From Pseudonocardia alni (lineage in GTDB: Bacteria > Actinomycetota > Actinomycetes > Mycobacteriales > Pseudonocardiaceae), in contig NZ_PHUJ01000003.1 of assembly GCF_002813375.1 (NCBI RefSeq), forward strand, positions 2,728,001-2,792,000: a stretch of 64,000 nt of DNA, in the 5' to 3' direction. Below, piece by piece: positions 53,767-59,441 of this stretch. The notes below the pieces were generated by a model. It was not told the DNA's origin and ran no database searches. It saw only the letters and a list, made by a program, of their open reading frames with translations. The stretch's first letter is position 1; each line of letters begins with the position of its first letter. The position numbers and the translations under genes were made by a program.

Positions 53767-56340
53767 GGGCGCGGGGAGCGCGGGCCCCGGGGACGCGGCG
53801 GCCGTGGGCGGCGACGCGGCCCCACCGGCCCCGACCGTGTCACGTGCCCCGGATCCGGGCAGGACCACCGGGCCGGGTCCGGGATCCAGCCCGGTCACGG
53901 CGCGGGCCGTGCCCCCCGCCGTCGCGTCGGCGTCCGCGAGGGCGAACGCGGCCCGCCGCCCCTCCCGCACCGCCTCGGCGAGCGTCCGCGGCGCGACCCG
54001 GTCCCCCGCGAGGTGACAGCCGGGCAGCGCCGGGAGCGTGTCCTGCGGCAGTCGCGGTCCACAGTCGACGACGGCCGCGCACGGCACCGTCGTCACCGCA
54101 GCGGTGTGGACGTCCACCAGCTCCGCGACACCGCCGCGCACCGCTCCCGGCCGGGTGAACAACGCCCGCCGGACACCGGCCCGTTCCAGCCGCGCGTTCG
54201 CCGCGGCCATGTCTCCGCAGCGGCCGAGCTGGTGTCCGGCGACGGCGTCCGGGGTGGACAGCACCACCCGGTACCCGGCGCCGGCGAGCAGCTCCGCGAC
54301 CCCCGGCCCGGTCCAGTCCCCGAGGGGGTCGGCGACGAGCACCGGCGCGTTCCGCGGAACGCGCGCGGCGGCGAGCACCGCGACGACTGCGTTACGGTGC
54401 CCGCCACGGCGGTCGTCGTCGTCCTGTTCTGGCTGGTGATCGCGTTCGCGTTCTTCTACGTCCTCCACCACGTGGTGCGTCGCGCGGTCCGCGCCGGGAT
54501 CGCCGACGCCCTCAGCCGCACCGACACCGCGCCCGGCGGCGGCCGGGACGACGACACGGGCTGACCGCGCCACCCCCACGCAGAGTTCCGCCGCGGTGAG
54601 CACCGGGACGTCCGCGTCGACCACCGGCGGCGACGGCCGGGACCCGGTCGCGAGCACCACCGCCTCCCCCCGTGCCCGGGCGGCGCCGAGCACCGCGGGG
54701 TCCACCTCCGACCCCAGCCGCACGTCGACGCCGAGCCGGTCGAGCTCCGCGGCCCACCACGGGACCGGCAGCGCGAGCCGGTCCCGGCCGGGCAGCACCG
54801 CGGCCGCGGGCAGCAGACCGCCGAGCCGGTCGGTGCGCTCGTGCAGCGTCACCGGGTGCCCGCGCAGCGCCAGCGTCCGGGCCGCCTCCAGCCCCGCGGG
54901 CCCGCCGCCGACGACGAGCACCGGCCGTCGCGCCCCTGCGCCGCGTTCCGCGGAACGCAGCGCTCGTTCCGCATCGAGGTGTCCGGGGCCCGCCGCAGCG
55001 TCCGGACCACGTTCCGCGGAACGCGGCGGAACCGGCTCCGGCTCCGCCTCCGGCTCCGCGTCCGGGTCCGGGTCCGGGTCCGGGTCCGGGTCGGTCCGTT
55101 CGTGCCCCGACCGCGGTTCCAGCTCGTCCCCGACCACGGGGTTGCGCGGGTCGCGGGCCGCGGCGAGGGCGTTCGTCAGCAGGCACGGCCGGATGCGCTC
55201 CGGCGTCCCGGCCCGGGTCAGCGCGACGAGCCGCGGGTCCGCGACCTGCGCTCTCGTCATCTCGACGATATCCGCGTCGCCGCTGCTCAGGGCGTCGTCG
55301 GCGAGGGCCGGGGTGACGACGCTGCCGGCCAGGACGACCGTCGTCGCGCCGCCGAGGGCACGCCGCAGCTCGCCGCACCGGGCCCGCAGGAACGCCTCGG
55401 GCGTGTGCAGGTCCGGCCGGGTCGCGGCGACCGACAGCGCGCTCCCGACGACGGGGACGAGCAGGTCCACCCGGTCGGCGACGGACCGGGCGAGGGCGAG
55501 GCCGTCGCCGGGGGTGATACCGGCCCAGGGGGCGAGCTCGTCGACGCACAGGCGCAGTGCCAGCAGGGGGTCCGGCCCGATCGCCGCCCGCACGGCGTCG
55601 AGGACCTCGCGCAGCAGCAGGGTGCGGTCGCGGCCGTACGCGTCGTCGCGGTGGTTGGTCAGGCCGGAGCAGAACTGGCGCAGCACCGAGTGCTGCCCGG
55701 CGGAGATCTCCACACCGTCCACACCGCTGTCCACAGCCGCGCGGGCGGCGTCGGCGAAGCCGCGGACCACGGCGCCGATCTCCGCGGACCCCATCGCGAC
55801 CGGGACCTCGCGGGACACGACGTCCGGGACCGGCGACGGCGCCCACAGCGGGTGCCCGGAGTGCGCGGAGCTGCCCTGCCCACCGGCGTGCGCGAGCCCG
55901 GCCAGCACGAGCGTCCCGTGCGGCCGGCACGCCGCGACGACCGCCGCCCACCCGGCCGCGGCGGGCACCCGCGCGCCGTCCCGGTCGCCGAGATGCAGCT
56001 CAGCGGGCCCGGAAGATCCACGACTCCCGCTGAGCTGCATCTCGACGCGCCCCGACGCCGCTGCCGGGCCGGACGACGCGGCAGGACCGGGCGACACGGC
56101 AGGGACGGGCGACGCGGCGGGGAACGCGGCGGGGGCGTAGGCGTAGGGGTGGTCCGAGGCGTGCACCGACGCCGGCTCGACCACGACGATCCCCGCACCC
56201 CCGGCGGCCCGCGCCGCGTAGTAGGCGACGTGGTCGGCCGTGATCCCGCGTGCGGCGTCGCCGAGGTTGGTCTCGTGCGGCCCGAACAGCACACGCGACG
56301 GGGCCCGCCGACCACGCAGGTCGACGGGCCCCGTCAGCAA
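51703..56340 (-). CDS. Mycofactocin-system FadH/OYE oxidoreductase 1-oxidoreductase 2 fusion (disrupted OYE1 half)
   Basis: One open frame of about 1545 residues holds both mycofactocin-linked FadH/OYE oxidoreductases, normally separate genes. OYE1 half: FMN barrel (residues 1-400), FAD/NAD fold from VVGGGPAGLEAA (about 477). OYE2 half from about residue 859 (PLRLGRAMLRNRIVFTAHLTGFAENG), complete, with Fe-S motif CVGCNQDC...GC and FAD motif VVGAGPAGLAAA. In OYE1 the Fe-S site reads CLLTNALAAARDPRNPVVGD, losing three of four cysteines. OYE1 also contains palindromes, a hexanucleotide tract and, at residues 580-660, an antisense small gene. TTG 56340 follows mftC by 11 nt; a CTG at 56355 overlapping the mftC stop is an alternative. 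OYE1 may be non-functional. Confidence 0.78.
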   Translation of the reverse strand: MLTGPVDLRGRRAPSRVLFGPHETNLGDAARGITADHVAYYAARAAGGAGIVVVEPASVHASDHPYAYAPAAFPAASPVPAVSPGPAASSGPAAASGRVEMQLSGSRGSSGPAELHLGDRDGARVPAAAGWAAVVAACRPHGTLVLAGLAHAGGQGSSAHSGHPLWAPSPVPDVVSREVPVAMGSAEIGAVVRGFADAARAAVDSGVDGVEISAGQHSVLRQFCSGLTNHRDDAYGRDRTLLLREVLDAVRAAIGPDPLLALRLCVDELAPWAGITPGDGLALARSVADRVDLLVPVVGSALSVAATRPDLHTPEAFLRARCGELRRALGGATTVVLAGSVVTPALADDALSSGDADIVEMTRAQVADPRLVALTRAGTPERIRPCLLTNALAAARDPRNPVVGDELEPRSGHERTDPDPDPDPDPDAEPEAEPEPVPPRSAERGPDAAAGPGHLDAERALRSAERGAGARRPVLVVGGGPAGLEAARTLALRGHPVTLHERTDRLGGLLPAAAVLPGRDRLALPVPWWAAELDRLGVDVRLGSEVDPAVLGAARARGEAVVLATGSRPSPPVVDADVPVLTAAELCVGVARSARVVVPAAAGRGVGAAEGVGDPGADRATHHVVEDVEERERDHQPEQDDDDRRGGHRNAVVAVLAAARVPRNAPVLVADPLGDWTGPGVAELLAGAGYRVVLSTPDAVAGHQLGRCGDMAAANARLERAGVRRALFTRPGAVRGGVAELVDVHTAAVTTVPCAAVVDCGPRLPQDTLPALPGCHLAGDRVAPRTLAEAVREGRRAAFALADADATAGGTARAVTGLDPGPGPVVLPGSGARDTVGAGGAASPPTAAASPGPALPAPVSEGAEVPRPRLGDPLRLGRAMLRNRIVFTAHLTGFAENGMPTDRHTAYYAARAAGGAALVITEEHAVRPGDRPYERLIRGHDPAVLPGYRALTDAVHAHGALVLAQLNHNGAQGSGMYSRTAVVGPSPVPDPMFREVPAELDAAGIGAIVDAFADVAARCVEGGFDGVELQCSHASLLRLFLSPATNRRTDAWGRDRAKLVLDVVAAVRAAIGPDPVLGLRIGVDERIEGGITPADGADLARRLAATGQVDHLNTSIGVATSTLHLIEPSMHTPPGYAGHLAATLRRAVRAAGADLPVIGVGRFTTPAEAAAALDRGECDLVGVARGQIADPGFANKALTGRPVRRCVGCNQDCIGRVGLNLPLGCAVDPAAGRERLVPPTRAAGPGAGRVLVVGAGPAGLAAAAALAGRGHRVLLAERAGTPGGRLALAATAPGRAELGHVVADLLREAHAAGAEIRYGTTVDRGFVEELDPAAVVVATGSVPAVPSWDPERLTVPVDDVLAGVRLPPGPVLVVDELGFHQATSVAELLAARGHAVEVVTPALVVGQDLGLTLDREGFRRRAHAAGIRCRTDLAVLGVLRRGEQSRGEQSCAEPDCTVELLHHPTGRTERRDVGAVVAATATVPATRLWSALAGGPWPVHRIGDALAPRRFDAAIREGRLVDLAPTAPRRTGARAGRLGPCSSRI
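54348..54361. repeat. CGTTCCGCGGAACG palindrome, copy 2
   Basis: Inside the OYE1 half (frame reads RVPRNAP), next to the antisense insertion. Confidence 0.7.
54368..54612. repeat. Near-direct repeats flanking a 225-bp in-frame insertion in OYE1
   Basis: gcggcgagcaccgcgacgac (54368-54387) and gcggtgagcaccgggacgtc (54593-54612) match at 17 of 20 positions and are exactly 225 bp (75 codons) apart. The segment between them carries the plus-strand membrane-peptide gene. In the OYE1 frame it has many A/T third positions (GTA, GAA, GAT, CCA) unlike the rest of the gene. Confidence 0.6.
54397..54564 (+). CDS. Small membrane protein gene embedded antisense in OYE1
   Basis: A GTG-started frame of 55 residues has one strong transmembrane helix at residues 3-24 (VVVVLFWLVIAFAFFYVLHHV), then an amphipathic basic stretch (RRAVRAGIADALSRTD) and an acidic tail (GGGRDDDTG). 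Third codon positions are almost all G/C in this frame, whereas the opposite OYE1 frame is not. That supports this strand as the coding one. It resembles small actinobacterial membrane proteins of unknown function with a TM plus RR-x-VR-x-GI motif. A clear Shine-Dalgarno is not seen. It lies wholly inside the minus-strand OYE1 gene. Confidence 0.65.
   Translation: MPATAVVVVLFWLVIAFAFFYVLHHVVRRAVRAGIADALSRTDTAPGGGRDDDTG
54944..54957. repeat. CGTTCCGCGGAACG palindrome, copy 3
   Basis: In the OYE1 linker before the FAD domain; the coding frame reads LRSAERG. Confidence 0.7.
55010..55023. repeat. CGTTCCGCGGAACG palindrome, copy 4
   Basis: 66 bp from copy 3; the coding frame reads PRSAERGP, a duplicate context suggesting local duplication. 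Confidence 0.7.
55034..55094. repeat. Hexanucleotide tract in OYE1 linker
   Basis: tccggg is repeated five times (55061-55090), preceded by degenerate ggctcc units. It encodes alternating Asp-Pro and Glu-Pro/Ala in the protein. Six-base units change length without frameshift. Confidence 0.85.
55990..56043. repeat. Perfect 18-bp inverted repeat (hairpin) in OYE1
   Basis: Arms gagatgcagctcagcggg (55990-56007) and cccgctgagctgcatctc (56026-56043) are exact complements around an 18-nt loop. They sit in an Ala/Pro/Ser-rich stretch that appears inserted between HASDHPYAYAP and WAAVVAACRPHG of the OYE1 barrel. Confidence 0.85.
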
Positions 56341-56351
56341 CAGGTCCGTGG

Positions 56352-57593
56352 TCAGCTCCCGGCGACCGGCTGCGCCACGGGCACGGCGTCCGGCGCGAAC
56401 CCGGCGAGCGGGTTCTCGTCGCAGGCCCGGTCCGGCCGGCGCGGCGGCGGGGTGAGCGAGAGCATCGTCGGCTGCTTCGGCGCACGGGTGTTGCGCGGCG
56501 CGGAGCGCGAGTGGTCGACGTCGGACTTCGGGATGACCGTCCCGCCGTCGCGCGCGGCCAGCATCGCCTCGCCGTAGCCCTGCACGCACTCCGGGTCCGG
56601 GCCGTCGAGCGGCAGGCCGGTGAAGAACTTCGCGGCCATGCACCCGCCCTGGCAGGTGTCGTAGTGCGGGCACGACGCGCACGCCCCGCCGGTCTGCGGC
56701 TGGCGCAGCTCGGTGAAAAGCTCGGAGTGCTCCCACACCTCCTTGAAGCCGCCCTCGTCGCGGACGTTGCCGGCCAGGAAGTTCTCGTGGATGGCGAACG
56801 GGCAGGCGTAGACGTCACCCACCGGGTCGATCAGGCAGACCACGCGGCCCGCGCCGCACAGGTTCAGCCCGGGCAGGGCCTCGCCGTAGGCGGACAGGTG
56901 GAAGAACGAGTCACCGGTCAGGACCTGGTCGCCGTGCGCGACCAGCCAGTCGTAGAGCTGCTTCTGCTGGGCCTGGGTCGGGTGCAGCTCGTCCCAGACG
57001 TCGGCACCGCGACCGGACGGGCGCAGCCGGGTGATGCGCAGCTGGGCGCCGTACTTGTCGGCGATGGCCTTGAACTCGTCGAGCTGGTCGACGTTCTCCC
57101 GGGTCATCACGACCGAGATCTTGGGATGCTTGAACCCGGCCTCGGCGAGGTTCTCCAGCGCGGTGATCGCGGTGTCGAACGAGCCCGGGCCACGGACGTA
57201 GTCGTTGACCTCGGCCGTCGCGCCGTCCATCGAGATCTGGATGTCGACGTAGTCGGTCGCGGCGAGCTGCGCGGCCCGCTGCTTGTCGAGCTTGACGCCG
57301 TTGGTGGAGAACTTGACGCCGACGTCGTGGGCGATGGCGTAGTCCAGCAGCTCCCAGAAGTCCGGGCGCACGGTCGGCTCGCCACCGCCGATGTTGATGT
57401 AGAAGACCTGCATGCGCTGCAGCTCGTCGATGACGGCCTTGGCCTCGGCGGTGCTCAGCTCGCGCGGGTCACGCCGCCCGGAGCTGGACAGGCAGTGCAC
57501 GCACGCGAGGTTGCACGCGTAGGTGAGCTCCCAGGTCAGGCAGATGGGCGAGTTCAGGCCGTACTGGAAGTGGTCGACCAGCTTCACGGGCAC
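56352..57593 (-). CDS. mftC: Mycofactocin radical SAM maturase MftC
   Basis: The 413-residue radical-SAM/SPASM enzyme has the cluster motif CNLACVHC (Cys 27, 31, 34) in ICLTWELTYACNLACVHCLSSSGRRDPREL, NIGGGEPTVRPDFWEL, and SPASM Cys in LCGAGRVVC...CPFA and CASCPHYDTCQGGC. MftC decarboxylates the C-terminal Tyr of MftA and forms a Val-Tyr lactam. GTG 57593 matches the family start (VPVKLVD). The C-terminal 60 residues (after DVDHSRSAPRN) are Pro/Arg-rich and variable in homologues. Strand and order follow mftA-mftB-mftC. Confidence 0.95.
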   Translation of the reverse strand: MPVKLVDHFQYGLNSPICLTWELTYACNLACVHCLSSSGRRDPRELSTAEAKAVIDELQRMQVFYINIGGGEPTVRPDFWELLDYAIAHDVGVKFSTNGVKLDKQRAAQLAATDYVDIQISMDGATAEVNDYVRGPGSFDTAITALENLAEAGFKHPKISVVMTRENVDQLDEFKAIADKYGAQLRITRLRPSGRGADVWDELHPTQAQQKQLYDWLVAHGDQVLTGDSFFHLSAYGEALPGLNLCGAGRVVCLIDPVGDVYACPFAIHENFLAGNVRDEGGFKEVWEHSELFTELRQPQTGGACASCPHYDTCQGGCMAAKFFTGLPLDGPDPECVQGYGEAMLAARDGGTVIPKSDVDHSRSAPRNTRAPKQPTMLSLTPPPRRPDRACDENPLAGFAPDAVPVAQPVAGS

Positions 57594-57624
57594 CTCACTG
57601 TGGTGGTCGGCGGGGCGGGCGGGA

Positions 57625-57936
57625 CTAGCGGGCGACGATCGTGCGGGACTTCAGCAGTCCGGCGAGGGCACGCAGGTAGGCGTCGTGCTGGGGCTCCTCG
57701 ACGCCGGCGGCACGGACCGCCGAGCGGGCGTCCGGCTGGTTCTCCAGGTCGCGCACGACCGAGACCAGCTGGGGCGTCTTGAGGAAGGAGAGCTTGCGGG
57801 TCACGAAGTCGTACACCAGGGCGCCGAAGGGCTCCGGACGCAGCGAGACGCTCTCGCTGAGCCGGTACGGCGCCGCGGGGTCGAAGGCCCCCGCGGCGCC
57901 GTCCGGAACCGTGGTGTCGAGGGGCTTAGTAGACAC
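57625..57936 (-). CDS. mftB: Mycofactocin peptide chaperone MftB (RiPP recognition element)
   Basis: The 103-residue protein is the PqqD-like recognition element: YRLSESVSLRPEPFGALVYDFVTRKLSFLKTPQLVSVVRDLEN. It binds the MftA leader and presents it to MftC. GTG 57936 overlaps the mftA 3' end by 11 bp, so it is coupled. It is 31 bp upstream of mftC. Confidence 0.93.
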   Translation of the reverse strand: MSTKPLDTTVPDGAAGAFDPAAPYRLSESVSLRPEPFGALVYDFVTRKLSFLKTPQLVSVVRDLENQPDARSAVRAAGVEEPQHDAYLRALAGLLKSRTIVAR

Positions 57937-58012
57937 CGCACATGCCGTCGATGGAGACCTCCTCGACGAGGGTCTCCTCGGTCAGGGCGTCCTCGTTCTG
58001 GTGCTCGCTCAT
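57926..58012 (-). CDS. mftA: Mycofactocin precursor peptide MftA
   Basis: A 28-residue ribosomal peptide begins MSEHQNED and ends in the invariant core IDGMCGVY. The acidic leader (TEETLVEEVS) is typical. The terminal Val-Tyr is processed by MftB/MftC, released by MftE and converted into the redox cofactor mycofactocin. It starts with ATG 58012 behind a strong GGAGG. The 3' end overlaps mftB. Confidence 0.95.
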   Translation of the reverse strand: MSEHQNEDALTEETLVEEVSIDGMCGVY

Positions 58013-58090
58013 GCGCAACCTCCGCTGGATCCGACTCTCGGCGAGAGAGGTGGTGAACCGCCCCGCCGGCCGGCGGTGGCAGCAGATCGG

Positions 58091-58120
58091 ACGCTATTGG
58101 CACCCGGTGCCGGAAATCAA
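58091..58120 (-). promoter_or_regulatory. Predicted mft promoter with operator in the spacer
   Basis: Minus strand: TTGATT (58120-58115), 18-nt spacer, TAGCGT (58096-58091). The spacer contains the 13-nt palindrome GGCACCCGGTGCC (58099-58111), well placed for a TetR-type repressor (MftR-like). About 80 nt of leader before mftA includes small hairpins. Confidence 0.45.
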
Positions 58121-58131
58121 TACTCGATGTC

Positions 58132-58157
58132 CACGCCCGTCCGATCGGACGGGCGTG
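58132..58157. promoter_or_regulatory. 26-bp perfect palindrome in the mftA/DUF952-GNAT divergent region
   Basis: Two 13-bp arms, CACGCCCGTCCGA and TCGGACGGGCGTG, meet without spacer. It lies 14 nt before the ATG of the divergent DUF952-GNAT gene, so it could be a repressor site for that gene or for the mft promoter. Confidence 0.6.
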
Positions 58158-58170
58158 CAGGCTGTCTCCC

Positions 58171-59307
58171 ATGACGGTCGGGACGGTCCTGCTGCACCTG
58201 TGCACCCCTGGTGAGTGGCGGAGGTGGCTCGGCACCGGAGCCGTGGCGCCCTCCTCCCTGGACGAGGTCGGGTTCGTGCACCTGTCGACGCCCGACCAGG
58301 TCGCCCTGCCCGCGCAACGCCTGTTCGCGGGCCGGACCGACCTGGCCCTGCTCGTCCTCGACCCGGCCCGGATCGACGTCGCCGGGGTCGACGTCCGGTG
58401 GGAGCCGGGGGTGCCGACCGACCCGGCGTCGATGCGGTTCCCGCACGCCTACGGGGCGGTGCCGGCGTCGGCGGTGCTGATGGTGCTGCCCTACCGCCCC
58501 GGCCCGGACGGCTTCGCCGCACCGGAGGTCCCCGACCCCGGCGCGGCGGCGCGAGCGATGGGGTTCGAGCCGTCGATGCTGCGGCGCGGCGCGACCGCGG
58601 AGGAACCGGTGACCGGCGGCGTCGCGGTCCGGACCGACGCCTGGCCGGTGTCGCGGATGCACAACCAGCTGCTGCTCGGCCGACCGGACCGCACCGACCC
58701 GGCCACCGTGGTCGCCGAGGCCGACCGGGCGCTCACCGCGCACGGCCTGCACCCGGGGGCGCTGCTGTGGGGCCCGGGGGCGGACGAGCTCGCCGACGGC
58801 CTCCGCGCCGCCGGGTGGTCGGTCTCGGCGAACGAGGCCATGACCGCCCCCACCGCGACCGGCGCGGCCACGGGTGCCGGCGCGGCGGCGGTCACCGAGC
58901 TGGACCACCACGAGCTCCGCGGGTTCCGGCGCGCCTGCTGGGCCCGGGACCTCCCCGGCGCCGGACCCGGGGACCTCGACCAGCTGGTCGACCGCGACAC
59001 CGGCGACGACCGGGTACTGGCCCTGCACCGCCTCGCCGTCGTCGCCGACGACCGGGTGGTGGCGGCCGCGACGCTGCGTCGCGACGGGGCCACGGCCTGG
59101 CTCGACGCCGTGGAGACCGATCCGGCCCACCGCGGCCGCGGGCACGGCCGGGCGCTGCTGGCCCGCTCCCGCGAGCTCGCCGCCGAGCACGGTTGCGACC
59201 TGCTCGCGCTGGGCGCGGACGCCGCCGACTGGCCGCGGGACTGGTACCGGCGCAGCGGTTTCACCCCGGTCGGCACCCACCTCGAGGCCTCCGCCCCACG
59301 CCGGTGA
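58171..59307 (+). CDS. DUF952-GNAT fusion protein
   Basis: The 378-residue protein joins an N-terminal DUF952 domain (VLLHLCTPGEWRRWLGTGAVAPSSLDEVGFVHLST, residues 5-105) to a C-terminal GNAT acetyltransferase (residues 130-375) with RTDAWPVSRMHNQLLL, AWLDAVETDPAHRGRGHGRALLARSRELAA (acetyl-CoA loop RGRGHG) and YRRSGFTPVG. DUF952 folds like ADP-ribose-binding proteins and has no clear activity. It is divergent from the mft operon and close to the mdo gene. A role in mycofactocin is not shown. Confidence 0.8.
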   Translation: MTVGTVLLHLCTPGEWRRWLGTGAVAPSSLDEVGFVHLSTPDQVALPAQRLFAGRTDLALLVLDPARIDVAGVDVRWEPGVPTDPASMRFPHAYGAVPASAVLMVLPYRPGPDGFAAPEVPDPGAAARAMGFEPSMLRRGATAEEPVTGGVAVRTDAWPVSRMHNQLLLGRPDRTDPATVVAEADRALTAHGLHPGALLWGPGADELADGLRAAGWSVSANEAMTAPTATGAATGAGAAAVTELDHHELRGFRRACWARDLPGAGPGDLDQLVDRDTGDDRVLALHRLAVVADDRVVAAATLRRDGATAWLDAVETDPAHRGRGHGRALLARSRELAAEHGCDLLALGADAADWPRDWYRRSGFTPVGTHLEASAPRR

Positions 59308-59308
59308 C

Positions 59309-59324
59309 CCCTCCGGACGGAGGG
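59309..59324. terminator. Short hairpin after the DUF952-GNAT gene
   Basis: ccctccg-ga-cggaggg, directly after the stop. It has no T tract. It may end transcription before mdo. Confidence 0.4.
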
Positions 59325-59372
59325 TGGACCTGCCCCGGCGAACGACCGGGTGGTCAGGTACCCATCTGTAGC

Positions 59373-59404
59373 TGTTGCCAGTACTTCGCAACAACCAAGG
59401 TTGT
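59373..59404 (+). promoter_or_regulatory. Overlapping palindromes upstream of the mdo gene
   Basis: TGTTGC-N9-GCAACA (59373-59393) overlaps ACAACC-AA-GGTTGT (59391-59404), about 40 bp before the mdo ATG. They are AT-rich for this genome and look like a regulator-binding pair. Confidence 0.5.
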
Positions 59405-59441
59405 GCTCGTCCGTCAGCCGACGAAGCCGTCGAGGAGAGTC

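Noticed and set aside
51703..56736. Start of the OYE fusion at 56736
   Set aside because: That start lies inside mftC in another frame and gives about 130 Arg/Ala-rich residues unlike the family. A start at about 56340-56355 fits homology and spacing after mftC.
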